From positions 1-57,100 of the forward strand of contig JAEEPQ010000004.1 in the NCBI GenBank assembly GCA_016284885.1: a stretch of 57,100 bases of DNA, written 5' to 3'. Of this stretch, positions 26,113 through 37,065 are shown piece after piece; the stretch's first letter is position 1; each line of letters opens with the position of its first letter. Under the pieces are notes generated by a model. That model was given only the letters and a program-made list of their open reading frames with translations, ran no database searches and was not told the DNA's origin. Origin of the DNA: Desulfovibrio sp. (lineage in GTDB: Bacteria; Desulfobacterota; Desulfovibrionia; Desulfovibrionales; Desulfovibrionaceae). Position numbers and translations under genes: made by a program.

Positions 26113-27417
26113 ATGGATGCAGCAATGCTTTCCAGACTGCAGTTCGCCGTGGCCGTCTTCTTCCACTTCATCTTCGTCCCCCTCACCCTCGGCCTGTCGC
26201 TCATGGTCGCCTGGATGGAGACGAGGTACGTGAAGACCGGCGACGAAGTCTGGCTGAAACACACCAAGTTCTGGGGCAAGCTCTTTCTCATCAACTTCGC
26301 GCTCGGCGTCGTGACCGGCATCTCGCTCGAATTCCAGTTCGGCACCAACTGGTCGCGCTACTCCGAGTTCGTCGGCGACATCTTCGGCTCGCTCCTCGCC
26401 ATTGAAGCCACGGTGGCCTTCTTCCTCGAGTCCACCTTCATCGCCGTCTGGCACTTCGGCTGGAAGAAGATAGGCAAGAAGCTGCACTGCCTCTGCGCCT
26501 GGCTCGTCTTCTTTGCCGGCAACATCTCCGCCCTGTGGATCATCATCGCCAACGGCTTCATGCAGCATCCTGCAGGCTACGTTCTGCGCAACGGCAGGGC
26601 CGAGCTCGAGAGCTTCAGGGACGTGGTTGCCAACCCCTACGCCCTCGGCATCTTCAGCCACGTCATCATCACGGCCTGGATGCTCGCCGGCTTCTTCGTG
26701 CTCGGCATCTCCGCCTGGCACATGCTGAAGGAGACCCACCGCGAGTTCTTCCGCCGCACCTTCAGGATGGCCGCCCCCTTCACCCTCGTCGCGGCCCTGC
26801 TCGTCGCCCTCACCGGCGACATCCACGGCAAGAACGTCAGCGCCTACCAGCCGGCCAAGCTGGCGGCCATGGAAGGCCACTGGGAAACGGCCAAGCCCGC
26901 TCCCTTCTACCTGCTCGTGGTGCCCAACGAGGCCAAGGAAGAGAACAGCATCGAGGCTATCGGCATCCCCGGGCTCCTCAGCTTCCTCTCCTTCGGCGAC
27001 TTCTCCGCCGAGGTGAAGGGCCTCAAGGACTTCCCCAAGCAGGACCGCCCGCCGGTGGCGCCCGTCTTCTGGAGCTTCCGCGCCATGGTGGCCTTCGGCA
27101 TGCTTTTCATCTTCATGGCCTTCTGGGCCACCTGGCAGAGGAAGCAGGAGGTTCCGGACCAGCGCCTCATGAAGCTGCTCCCCTGGATGATACCCCTGCC
27201 CTACCTTTCCATCGCCCTCGGCTGGGCCGTGGCTGAAATCGGCCGCCAGCCCTGGATCGTGTACAAGCTCATGCGCACCTCGGACGCCGTCTCGCCGGTG
27301 CCGGCGGAGCACGTGGCCATCACGCTCACGGGCTTTGTCTGCGTCTACGCGCTCCTCGGCCTGCTCGACATCCTTCTGCTGATCAAATACGCCCGCAAGG
27401 GTCCCGAGGAGGCATAG
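26113..27417 (+). CDS. cydA: Cytochrome bd oxidase subunit I
   Basis: CydA carries the haems b558, b595 and d and the quinol site of cytochrome bd, which reduces oxygen to water without proton pumping. The 434-residue length is that of the short-Q-loop type. His18 in AVFFHFIFVPLTLGLS matches the conserved N-terminal haem ligand; GISLEFQFGTNW and several hydrophobic helices follow, and the NRxMG-like loop is replaced by lineage-specific sequence. cydB begins two bases after the stop. In an anaerobe this oxidase serves oxygen scavenging and tolerance. Confidence 0.96.
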   Translation: MDAAMLSRLQFAVAVFFHFIFVPLTLGLSLMVAWMETRYVKTGDEVWLKHTKFWGKLFLINFALGVVTGISLEFQFGTNWSRYSEFVGDIFGSLLAIEATVAFFLESTFIAVWHFGWKKIGKKLHCLCAWLVFFAGNISALWIIIANGFMQHPAGYVLRNGRAELESFRDVVANPYALGIFSHVIITAWMLAGFFVLGISAWHMLKETHREFFRRTFRMAAPFTLVAALLVALTGDIHGKNVSAYQPAKLAAMEGHWETAKPAPFYLLVVPNEAKEENSIEAIGIPGLLSFLSFGDFSAEVKGLKDFPKQDRPPVAPVFWSFRAMVAFGMLFIFMAFWATWQRKQEVPDQRLMKLLPWMIPLPYLSIALGWAVAEIGRQPWIVYKLMRTSDAVSPVPAEHVAITLTGFVCVYALLGLLDILLLIKYARKGPEEA

Positions 27418-27419
27418 TC

Positions 27420-28448
27420 ATGTTGGCAACCATCTGGTTCGTGCTCTGGTGCCTGCTCTGGGCAGTCTACTTCGTCCTCGACGGCTTCGACCTCGGCATG
27501 GGCGCCCTGCTTCCCTTCCTCGCAAGAGGCGAGGGCGAGCGCCGGGTCATGTACAACGCAGCCGGTCCTTTCTGGGACGGCAACGAGGTGTGGCTCATCG
27601 CAGCCGGCGGCGTCACCTTCGCGGCCTTCCCCAAGACCTACGCCGTCATGTTCTCGGCCCTCTACCTGCCCCTGCTGCTCCTGCTCTTCATGCTCATCTT
27701 CCGCGCGGTCTCCTTCGAATTCCGCAACAAGATAGACAACAGCCTCTGGCGCAGGTTCTGGGACCTCGTCCACTTCCTGTCCAACTTCGTTGCCGCCGTG
27801 CTCCTCGGCGTGGCCTTCGCCAACCTCTTCAAGGGCATCCCCATCGACCAGGCCGGCGTCTTCAAGGGCACCTTCTTCACCTTCCTCTCGCCCTACGCCC
27901 TGGCCGGCGGCGTCTTCTTCCTCTTCGTCTTCATGCTGCACGGCGCCCTGTGGCTCTGCTTCAAGAGCCAGGACCAGCTCCAGGAAAGGGCCCTGGCCGC
28001 CGTCTGCCTGCTCTGGCCCGTGGTGCTCGTGCTGCTCGGCGCCTTCCTCGTGCTGACCTCCTTCTACACCGGCACCTTCGGCGTCTACCTCGAGCGGCCC
28101 GTGCTCTTCGCCATCCCGCTCGTCGCCGTTGCCGGCTTCGTCGGCGTCAAGGCCATGTTCACGCGCCGCAAGTTCCTCATGGCCTGGCTCTGCAGCGCCG
28201 TCTTCATCATCGGCGTGACCTTCTTCGGCGTGGTCGGCATGTTCCCGAACATGCTCATCTCCTCGCTTGATCCCGCCTTCTCCGTGACGGTCTTCAACGG
28301 CTGCTCCAGCGAGCTGACCCTGAAGATCATGCTCGGCGTCGCCCTCGTCATGGTGCCCATTGTCCTGCTCTACCAGTTCTGGGCCTACCGGCTCTTCTCC
28401 CACAAGCTCGACGCGGACGAGATCGCCAGCGACAAGCACGCCTACTAA
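27420..28448 (+). CDS. cydB: Cytochrome bd oxidase subunit II
   Basis: CydB is the structural partner of CydA in the quinol oxidase. The 342-residue product is strongly hydrophobic with eight or nine predicted membrane helices. It starts MLATIWFVLWCLLWAVYFVL and carries the family motif GFDLGMGALLPF, then GPFWDGNEVWLI. It ends in a short cytosolic tail LDADEIASDKHAY. No CydX-like small subunit or CydDC exporter is seen downstream. A rho-independent terminator closes the operon at 28473. Confidence 0.96.
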   Translation: MLATIWFVLWCLLWAVYFVLDGFDLGMGALLPFLARGEGERRVMYNAAGPFWDGNEVWLIAAGGVTFAAFPKTYAVMFSALYLPLLLLLFMLIFRAVSFEFRNKIDNSLWRRFWDLVHFLSNFVAAVLLGVAFANLFKGIPIDQAGVFKGTFFTFLSPYALAGGVFFLFVFMLHGALWLCFKSQDQLQERALAAVCLLWPVVLVLLGAFLVLTSFYTGTFGVYLERPVLFAIPLVAVAGFVGVKAMFTRRKFLMAWLCSAVFIIGVTFFGVVGMFPNMLISSLDPAFSVTVFNGCSSELTLKIMLGVALVMVPIVLLYQFWAYRLFSHKLDADEIASDKHAY

Positions 28449-28472
28449 ACGCCCATCCTGACAGAAAGCAGC

Positions 28473-28503
28473 AAGGCGGCGGGGTTCCCCCTGCCGCCTT
28501 TTG
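28473..28503 (+). terminator. Rho-independent terminator after cydB
   Basis: AAGGCGGC-GGGG faces CCCC-TGCCGCCTT with a TTTT tail, 24 bases past the cydB stop. It ends the cydAB transcript. Confidence 0.85.
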
Positions 28504-28715
28504 CATTGTCCTCCTGCCTTGCCCTGCGCGCCCTCCCGAAGGCCGGCTCCTTCCCCTTCGCGTGCCGGCCAGAATCCATCCGCCATCTTTTTTGGCCCCG
28601 CAGGGGTCCAGTGCCTTGAGATGCATCGCGCTTTGGGCCAAAGTCGTTTCTCAAGCAAAGCCAAGCGCTTCGCGCTTCCCCCTCCTAGGCCACATTCGAA
28701 TCAAAGGAGTTTTGC

Positions 28716-30080
28716 ATGTCGCAAGATCCAAGCTACCAGAACGACAAGGGACAGGAACTGAAGGACGATGCCGGCAAGTTCGCCGGCTCCGCCCAGCAGG
28801 CCCCCCAGGCTCCCCTCGGGCAGGTCCAGTACGGACAGCAGGCTCCCTACGGACAGCCCCAGCCGCAGTATAGCCAGCCGCAGTACGGGCAACCCCAGTA
28901 CGGACAGCCCCAGTACGCCCAGCAGCCTGAAGCCCAGTACGGACAGACTGCTCCCGAGCAGGCCCAGCCCGACGCCCAGACGCAGCCAGAAGCCCAGCAT
29001 GGACAGCCCGCTCCGCAGTACGGTCAGCCGGCCTCTGAGCAGGCTCAGCCCGAAGGGCAGCCGGAACAGCCTCAGGCTCCCTACGGACAGCCCGCGCCCG
29101 AGCAGGCCCATCAGCCGGAACAGGCTCCCTACGGACAGCCTGGACAGCCGGCTCCCTACGGACAGCAGCCCCCCTTCCCGCAGCAGGGACAGCCTGGCCA
29201 GTTTGCCCAGCCCTACGGACAGCCCTATCCCGGCATGCCTGCCCAGCCCGGACAGCCCCCGTACGGACAGCCCGGAGCTTTCGGACAGCAGCCGTTTGGA
29301 CAGCCCGGCCAGCAGCCTCCCTTTGGACAGCGTCCGCCGTACGGACAGCCCGGACAGCCTGGCCCCTTCCCGGGGCAGCCCGGCCAGATGCCAGGCCAGG
29401 CGCCCGCCCAGCGCATGCTCGCCTTCCCTGAAGCCGTCGAGATCTGCCTGCGCAAGTATTTCGACGTGAAGGGGCGCGCCAGCCGCTCCGAATTCTGGTG
29501 GTTCGCCCTGGCAACCGGCGTCATTTCGCTGATTCTCGGCCTGGCCGGCAATGCCATCAGCCCCACGGCCGGCCAGTACGCCCAGATCATCTTCAGCCTC
29601 GCCGTTGCGCCTGCCAGCATCTGCGCCTGCGCCCGCCGGCTCCACGACACCGGCAAGTCCGGCTGGTGGCAGCTCCTTAACCTCACCGGCGTCGGCAGCA
29701 TCGTCATCCTCGTCTTCTGCTGCCTGCGCTCCAGCCCCATGCCCAACAAGTACGGCGACTTCCCGAACCGTCCGGGAGAGCCATCCGAGCTTGAGCGCCT
29801 GCGCGGCCAGCGCGCCCAGGGCGGTCCCAGGCCTCCCTTCGGCGGACAGCCTGGCCCCTTCCCCGGTCAACCCAGCCAGCCCCAGCAGCCACCTTTCGGC
29901 CAGCAGCCTCCCTACGGCCAGCCCCAGCAGTTCGGGCAAGCCGCGCCGCAGGCTCCATACGGCCAGCCTGGACAGCAACAAGCCTACGGACAGCAGCCCC
30001 AGGCGCCCTACGGACAGCCTTTCCCGCAGCAGGGCCAGCCGGCTCAGCCCGGCCAGCCGCAGAACTACGGCCAGCAGTAG
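28716..30080 (+). CDS. DUF805 membrane protein flanked by YGQP low-complexity repeats
   Basis: AAAGGAG precedes ATG 28716. The 454-residue protein has three parts. Residues about 30-230 are a Gln/Pro/Gly/Tyr-rich region built of recurring [10 protein letters not shown] and PGQP units. Residues about 233-355 are a DUF805 domain: [20 protein letters not shown], then [11 protein letters not shown], membrane helices and [16 protein letters not shown], the family hallmark. Residues 356-454 return to YGQP repeats. DUF805 proteins are usually small integral membrane proteins of unknown function without such tails. The tails resemble prion-like, phase-separating sequence. The function is unknown. Confidence 0.85.
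   Translation: MSQDPSYQNDKGQELKDDAGKFAGSAQQAPQAPLGQVQYGQQAPYGQPQPQYSQPQYGQPQYGQPQYAQQPEAQYGQTAPEQAQPDAQTQPEAQHGQPAPQYGQPASEQAQPEGQPEQPQAPYGQPAPEQAHQPEQAPYGQPGQPAPYGQQPPFPQQGQPGQFAQPYGQPYPGMPAQPGQPPYGQPGAFGQQPFGQPGQQPPFGQRPPYGQPGQPGPFPGQPGQMPGQAPAQRMLAFPEAVEICLRKYFDVKGRASRSEFWWFALATGVISLILGLAGNAISPTAGQYAQIIFSLAVAPASICACARRLHDTGKSGWWQLLNLTGVGSIVILVFCCLRSSPMPNKYGDFPNRPGEPSELERLRGQRAQGGPRPPFGGQPGPFPGQPSQPQQPPFGQQPPYGQPQQFGQAAPQAPYGQPGQQQAYGQQPQAPYGQPFPQQGQPAQPGQPQNYGQQ
28790..29415 (+). repeat. N-terminal YGQP-encoding tandem repeats
   Basis: Degenerate units such as TACGGACAGCCC recur many times with variable spacing and encode [15 protein letters not shown]. The DNA repeats are near-identical at the TACGGACAGC core, so length change by slippage is likely. 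A second block lies at about 29840-30075. Confidence 0.8.
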
Positions 30081-30110
30081 CCGGCAAACGCATTTGACCG
30101 TCTCAATGCC

Positions 30111-30146
30111 ACGGCCCGCTCTTGATGAAGAGCGGGCCGTCTGCTT
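30111..30146 (+). terminator. Rho-independent terminator after the DUF805 gene
   Basis: ACGGCCCGCTCTT pairs with AAGAGCGGGCCGT around a short loop, followed by CTGCTTTT. It lies 30 bases after the stop and is shared with the convergent gene that ends at 30162. Confidence 0.85.
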
Positions 30147-30161
30147 TTCGGAAACCGGCGC

Positions 30162-31718
30162 CTACAGGACAGCCTGGCGCAGCTGGCCGTCGGCGACGAC
30201 GACGAAGGCCGACACCGCCCTCCCCTCGCCGCCATAGGGCTTGGCATAGTCCCGGCTCCGAATCTGAGCTATGCCTTCCTGCCGCTTGGCGTTCACCTCG
30301 GCGCTTGTCGGGGCAAACTTGAATTCGATGACAACAACCTGCTGCTCGAACTGGATTACGATATCGCTCCGGCCTTTGAAGGTATGCACTTCGGCATAGG
30401 CGATGATGCCGACGCAGCGCAGCAGCATCAAAAAAAGGGCGCGGAAGAAGTACTCGTTGATCTGGTCTTCGAGACCATCGTAGGGTAGTTCACTCAAGGC
30501 AACATTGAAGAAATCAACAATGCGCTGCATCTCGCCCTTTTTGAGCGCATCCCAGATATTATTTCCAATCTCAACGCAATCTTTAATGCTATAGATATCG
30601 CTCAAATACAGTGTTGAAATCGATTCTAAAACCTCTTTGTTAGGAAAATCAAGAGTCAACATGCTTCCATCAATTTTCTCTATTGTTAGATATCCGCTTT
30701 GATATAAAAAACTTGACAATTCAGCTATTTCTATATCATGCGAAGATATAAAGTTTGCATTCACTTCTATATGCCTGAGACTTTCTGGATTTTTTACGCC
30801 ATGAGTTTTCATCCAATCAATAATAAATGATGGAGATCCAGAATCATACCAATAATTTGCATATCTCTTTAATCGAAAATAGCACAGTATAGAGAATGGA
30901 TTATATAACCTTGTTTTTCCATCAAAGGAAAATCCGTCATAATATTTTTTTAATCCTGACAATATTTCTGATGGTTTCTCGTTTAAACTGCTTGCTGTAT
31001 CATCAATCCAGTCGGCAAAGTATTCTTCAAGCTCTTTTTGCGTATACCCAACAATGTCACTGTATTCGTTTGCAAACGAAATATCCAGCAAGTTGTTCAT
31101 CGCAGAAAAGACACCCGTCTTGCTAAATTTCGATATTCCCGTGATAAATAAAAAATATATATATTTGTCGCAATTTTTGATAATATTATAAATCGAATGC
31201 AACTTATCGCGCATTGCTTTTGCATTCTCAGTACTTGTGATATTATCCAAAATTGGCTTGTCGTATTCATCTATTAAAACAACAACCTTGCCATATTTCT
31301 TGTATAAATTTAATATTATGCTACGTAGAAAATCTCCTGCACTATTCTTTATTTCTACATCTATATCGTTTATATATATGTAATCTTTTAAATAAGAAAT
31401 GAATGATTCTTCAAATTCTCTGTCATTTTTATAGTCTGAAATACCACTCATATCGAGATGCAAGACTGGCAAAGGATTGCTACTCTGACTTTTTACCCAT
31501 TCCTCTGCATAGAGCCCCTTGAAAAGTTCAGCTTTCCCCTGAAACATCGCCTGCATTGTCGAAAGCGTCAGCGATTTTCCGAAACGACGCGGACGGGAAA
31601 GAAAATATCGAGTGCCGTTTTCGACAAGATCAACTATCTTTTGCGTCTTGTCGACATAGAGGAAGCCCTTTTCCCGAATGCTTTCGAAGTCCTGCATTCC
31701 TACTGGCAGCTTTTGCAT
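30162..31718 (-). CDS. AAA-ATPase-like / PD-(D/E)XK nuclease-fold protein (DUF1703-type)
   Basis: ATG 31718 has AAGGAG upstream and is preferred to 31790. The 518-residue protein starts MQKLPVGMQDFESIREKGF and has a P-loop-like RPRRFGKSL at about residues 42-50, then Walker B-like KVVVLIDEYDKPI. The C-terminus carries a PD-(D/E)XK pattern, SDIVIQ...VIEFKF. Proteins of this architecture are abundant in gut and host-associated bacteria; no biochemical role is established that I can name. The middle (about 30540-31480) is very AT-rich while the 3' end (30162-30500) matches host GC. It is a probable horizontally acquired gene. Confidence 0.85.
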   Translation of the reverse strand: MQKLPVGMQDFESIREKGFLYVDKTQKIVDLVENGTRYFLSRPRRFGKSLTLSTMQAMFQGKAELFKGLYAEEWVKSQSSNPLPVLHLDMSGISDYKNDREFEESFISYLKDYIYINDIDVEIKNSAGDFLRSIILNLYKKYGKVVVLIDEYDKPILDNITSTENAKAMRDKLHSIYNIIKNCDKYIYFLFITGISKFSKTGVFSAMNNLLDISFANEYSDIVGYTQKELEEYFADWIDDTASSLNEKPSEILSGLKKYYDGFSFDGKTRLYNPFSILCYFRLKRYANYWYDSGSPSFIIDWMKTHGVKNPESLRHIEVNANFISSHDIEIAELSSFLYQSGYLTIEKIDGSMLTLDFPNKEVLESISTLYLSDIYSIKDCVEIGNNIWDALKKGEMQRIVDFFNVALSELPYDGLEDQINEYFFRALFLMLLRCVGIIAYAEVHTFKGRSDIVIQFEQQVVVIEFKFAPTSAEVNAKRQEGIAQIRSRDYAKPYGGEGRAVSAFVVVADGQLRQAVL

Positions 31719-31882
31719 CGCGTCTCCTTGCCTTGCCGTCCTGCTCGCCGGGGCGGCAAGCCCTTCTTCCTGTCTGTCCCGGCACCGCAATGCCCGCCGT
31801 TTGGCGCCCCATCCTGAAGCTGTTGTTAGGGGAAAGCACGGCGATTGTCCAACCCCAGCCGCCGGCCAAGCCCCAGACGCAC

Positions 31883-31917
31883 GCGGCCGGCCCCCTCTTC
31901 AGGAAGGAGCCGGCCGC
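31883..31917 (-). terminator. GC hairpin after the OmpH-like gene
   Basis: GCGGCCGGC (31883-31891) pairs with GCCGGCCGC (31909-31917), with a nested CTCTTC/GAAGGAG-like inner pairing. It lies 24 bases beyond the stop of the minus-strand OmpH-like gene. No T-run. Confidence 0.5.
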
Positions 31918-31941
31918 AGGAAATGCTGTGGGGAGAAGCGG

Positions 31942-32583
31942 CTACTTCTTCTTTTCGTCCTTGGCCTTGGGGGCATCCTTCTTGGCTTCGTCCTTCTTGG
32001 CCTCCGCTGGCTTGGCCGCTTCGGGAGCCTTGGCCTCGTCCTTGCCGGCGCCTTCCTTCCCAGCGTCCGCAGCCTTGGCGTCTTCGGCCTTGGGCTGGTC
32101 GGAGGTCACGGCCTTGAACTCGATGTTCTTCTTGTTGAGCTCGTCCAGGATCATGTCGGTGATGTCCAGAGCCTTGTCGTAGTCGAGGACGGCTTCGGAA
32201 CGCACGATGGCGCCGAGCCCCTGCTTTGCGCGATACTCCTTGACAGTGCGCAGAATGTGGTCGAGCAGCACGTTGTTCACGTTCTGCTCTTCAGCCTGCA
32301 TGCGCTGCTGGAGGCCAAGATAGAGGGACTGGAATTCCGCCCTGACCTTCTCGTCGTCGGCGTTGGCCTGCAGCTTGTTCTGCAGGGCAAGGATCCTGTC
32401 GTTGAAGGACTTCTGGGTCTTCTCCAGGAAGGCGTTGGCGGCCTTGCCAGGCTCGCTGTCGCGCACGAGGCGGGAGAGGTCGACGATGCCCACCGTGGGG
32501 CCGCCCTTGGAGGAGCCCTCCTCGCAGGCGCCGAGACAGAGGGAAAGGGCCAGAAGCAGGGAGAGAATGAAGCGCTTGTGCAT
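31942..32583 (-). CDS. OmpH/Skp-like lipoprotein with Lys/Glu/Ala tail
   Basis: The 213-residue protein has a signal peptide and lipobox L-G-A-C with Cys20. Residues about 30-150 fit the Skp/OmpH pattern: a short strand VGIVDLSRLVRDSEPGKAA followed by a long coiled-coil (FLEKTQKSFNDRILALQNKL) and a return strand GLGAIVRSEAVLDYDKALDITDMI. Skp is a periplasmic holdase for outer-membrane proteins, but it is normally soluble; lipid anchoring here is unusual. The last 55 residues are a low-complexity Lys/Ala/Glu/Asp tail. It lies downstream of selB with no shared function evident. Confidence 0.8.
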   Translation of the reverse strand: MHKRFILSLLLALSLCLGACEEGSSKGGPTVGIVDLSRLVRDSEPGKAANAFLEKTQKSFNDRILALQNKLQANADDEKVRAEFQSLYLGLQQRMQAEEQNVNNVLLDHILRTVKEYRAKQGLGAIVRSEAVLDYDKALDITDMILDELNKKNIEFKAVTSDQPKAEDAKAADAGKEGAGKDEAKAPEAAKPAEAKKDEAKKDAPKAKDEKKK

Positions 32584-32661
32584 GGTGCGTGATTCCTTGG
32601 GTGTCGGATTGGGGGGATGCGGCAGGCGGCCGCTTGCGTGCGTTGAGGTGAATCCGAACTT

Positions 32662-34635
<1,974 letters not shown>

Positions 34636-34668
34636 GGGCTCCCTCCGCTTCCTTCGCCTGCCTTCCGG

Positions 34669-35532
34669 CTAGGCCATGTTCCGCAGGCGCTCTTCGGCCG
34701 CGTCGATGAGCGCCTTGGGCGTGGACGCGCCGGCGGTGAGGCCGACGGTTGCGACGCCCCTGAAGTCCTCAGCCTTCAGCTCTTCCGCCGTCTCCACGTG
34801 GTAGGTGGCAACGCCGGCCTCGCTGGCAAGGGCGGCCAGCCTGCGCGTGTTGCCGCTCTGGCGGCCGCCGACGATGACCATGGCGTCCACGTGGCCGGCC
34901 AGGGATCGGGCCTCGGCCTGGCGCTCGCCCGTGGCGTCGCAGATGGTGGAGAGCACCTGAAGGTTCGGGAGCATGGCTGCGAGCCAGGCGCGGATCTCCT
35001 CGAAGATGGTGGCGTCCTGCGTGGTCTGCGAGGCGAGCACCCAGGACTTTTCCGGATCGAGGTCCATGGCCTGCAGGGCCTCGAGGGAGGCGAAGACGCG
35101 GCTTGGACCGTGGGAATAGGAGATGAGCCCCCTGACCTCGGGATGATCTGCGTCGCCGAAGAGGAGCAGCGAGGAGCCGCCGGCCGTGGCCCGCTCTATG
35201 GCGGTCTGGGCGTTCTTCACCCGGGGGCAGGTGGCGTCCATGAGCGTGGCGCCGCAGGCCTTGAGCCTCGCCTCCTCGCCGCGCGGTACGCCGTGGGCGC
35301 GGATGATGACCGAGTCGCCGGACCTCGCTTCGCCGGGATCGTTGAGGCAGGCGACGCCCTTTTCCTCGTAGTCCCGCAAGACCTGCGGATTGTGAATGAT
35401 GGGCCCGAAGGTGCAGATGCGGCTGGCGGGCCTGCCGTCCTGGCCGTTCTTGCGCAGGGCGGTGTCGAGCTTGTGCAGGGCAAGGCTTACGCCCATGCAG
35501 AAGCCGGCCGTGGATGCTCTTTTGACTTCCAT
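34669..35532 (-). CDS. ispH: 4-hydroxy-3-methylbut-2-enyl diphosphate reductase
   Basis: IspH is the last enzyme of the MEP pathway, reducing HMBPP to IPP and DMAPP with a [4Fe-4S] cluster. ATG 35532 with AGGAG upstream gives 287 residues; the longer track start is in noise. The cluster ligands sit in STAGFCMGV, the DATCPRVKN stretch and STICDATGERQ, and the substrate histidine in IRAHGVPRGE and FGDADHPEVRG. Adjacent genes are selB and a dihydrouridine synthase, so this is a housekeeping cluster. It follows the dus gene by 13 bases. Confidence 0.96.
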   Translation of the reverse strand: MEVKRASTAGFCMGVSLALHKLDTALRKNGQDGRPASRICTFGPIIHNPQVLRDYEEKGVACLNDPGEARSGDSVIIRAHGVPRGEEARLKACGATLMDATCPRVKNAQTAIERATAGGSSLLLFGDADHPEVRGLISYSHGPSRVFASLEALQAMDLDPEKSWVLASQTTQDATIFEEIRAWLAAMLPNLQVLSTICDATGERQAEARSLAGHVDAMVIVGGRQSGNTRRLAALASEAGVATYHVETAEELKAEDFRGVATVGLTAGASTPKALIDAAEERLRNMA

Positions 35533-35545
35533 GATGTGCTGCTCC

Positions 35546-36655
35546 TTAGTCCATGGGGGCGTCTGGCCCGCAGGAGGTCTCAGGGGGATCAAACTTGTCG
35601 AGCCGAACGGCCCCGCCGGACATGCCGGATGGTCCGGATGGGCCGGAGAGGCCGGGGCTGCCTGCCAGAAAGCTGTCGAGTATGCCGTCCAGCTCGTCGA
35701 GGCTCCGGCAGGCGCAGAGCTTCTGGCGGAGCAGACGGACGCCGGGCAGGGAGCGCACGTAGCGGGGAACAATGCTGCGCAGGCGGTACAAGGCATTATC
35801 CTCAGAGCCGAAGCTGCCGATAAGCTCCATATGGCGTCTGATCAGGCGCCTGAGCTCTCCGGCGGGGATCTCCCCTGCAGGCTCCCCGCCAAGGAGGGCT
35901 TGATGCTCCCTGAAAACCGACGGCCTCGTGAGCGCGCCCCGGGCGTACATGACGCCGTCGGCGCCGGTCTCCTTCAGGCACCTCACCCCGTCTTCGGCGG
36001 TGAAGAGGTCGCCCGAGGCGAGGACCGGAATGCCGAGCCTGCGCTTGGCTTCGGCTATGGCCTCCCAGTGCGCCCGTCCACCAAAGCCCTCCTGGGCCGT
36101 GCGCGGATGGAGCGTCACGAGGCCTGCGCCGGCGTCCTCGAGGCGCAGGGCAAGGTCGAGCCAGTTGACGGCATCGCGGCTGACCCCGAGCCTGAGCTTG
36201 AAGCTCACGTGCCCGGGCAAGGCCGCGGCTATCATGGCTCTGGCGCAGGCCAGGGCGTTGTCCGGATCGCGCAGCATGGCCGAGCCCGCGCCCTGCCGTG
36301 CTACCTTGGGCACCGAGCAGCCCATGTTGAGGTCGAACCAGGCAAAGCCCTTTTCCCGCAGGCGCCTGACGGCCCAGCCAAGGCAGTCTGCCTCGGCGCC
36401 GAAGAGCTGGACGACCAGGGGCGTGTCCCAGGGCACGGTCTCAAGCACCTTCCAGGTGTTGAGCCCGTCGTACCAGAGCCCCTTGGCGCTCACCATCTCC
36501 GTGACGCAGCACGCCGCTCCCTCCTCGCGGCAGAGCGTGCGGAAGGGGAGATCGCTGTAGCCTGCCAGCGGCGCAAGCCAGGGCTTGTCCCAGCCAATCG
36601 GCAGCCTTTCCGGCTGCTGGGGCGCAGGCTCCACCCGCGGCCACGACGACTTCAT
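35546..36655 (-). CDS. tRNA-dihydrouridine synthase
   Basis: Dus enzymes are FMN-dependent reductases of uridines in tRNA D-loops. I prefer ATG 36655, which has AGGAGG eleven bases upstream; the track start 36676 lacks one. The roughly 369-residue protein has PLAGYSDLPFRTLCREEGA, the catalytic cysteine motif NMGCSVPKVARQGAGSAML, KLRLGVSRDAVNW, HPRTAQEGF and VLASGDLFT. The family level (DusA, B or C) is not clear. It appears to be the first gene of the minus-strand dus-ispH-selB group. The 390 bases upstream are shared with the transglycosylase gene. Confidence 0.9.
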   Translation of the reverse strand: MKSSWPRVEPAPQQPERLPIGWDKPWLAPLAGYSDLPFRTLCREEGAACCVTEMVSAKGLWYDGLNTWKVLETVPWDTPLVVQLFGAEADCLGWAVRRLREKGFAWFDLNMGCSVPKVARQGAGSAMLRDPDNALACARAMIAAALPGHVSFKLRLGVSRDAVNWLDLALRLEDAGAGLVTLHPRTAQEGFGGRAHWEAIAEAKRRLGIPVLASGDLFTAEDGVRCLKETGADGVMYARGALTRPSVFREHQALLGGEPAGEIPAGELRRLIRRHMELIGSFGSEDNALYRLRSIVPRYVRSLPGVRLLRQKLCACRSLDELDGILDSFLAGSPGLSGPSGPSGMSGGAVRLDKFDPPETSCGPDAPMD

Positions 36656-36676
36656 ACCGACCCTTGCCTCCTTCAT

Positions 36677-37065
36677 GCTTTCTTCCGGCGCAGGCCTTCA
36701 GTCCCGTTCCCGGATCGACCTGCGCCCCGCACTGTAGCCGTAAAACTTGCCAGTGCCTAGACCCGCTGGCGCAAGCAAAAGGCCCCTTTCCCGTGCAGCC
36801 GACCCGATTCCGACACCGCACCCGCAAACGGCCAGCCCGGCAGCTGGACACGCTCCGGCTCCTCCGGCACGCCAGCTGCGTCCGGCCCTGCGCCAGAACA
36901 TGGAGCAGGCTCTGCCGGCAATTCTGGCGCAAAAAAACCGCCAGCTGCGCAAGCCCCGGCGGCTCCCTCCCCTGCAGCTCCGGCCCGTGCAGCCAGCGCC
37001 CCGGCAGGCCAAAACTCGCCAGACGCCTGCAGGGCGCAGGGACGGCGGCCTTCCTTGCCTCCTGC
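36677..37065. other. Divergent spacer between dus and the transglycosylase
   Basis: The ORF track runs the plus-strand gene back to TTG 36664, and GTG 36793 is another in-frame start. The added residues are rich in Cys, Arg, Ser and Pro and look like translated noncoding sequence, although GC3 is high. I treat it as a divergent regulatory region with no clear promoter found. An N-terminal extension of the transglycosylase cannot be excluded. Confidence 0.4.

Noticed and set aside
28790-29415. CRISPR-like repeat array
   Set aside because: Regular TACGGACAGCCC units are in frame and encode YGQP repeats in a protein; no spacers.
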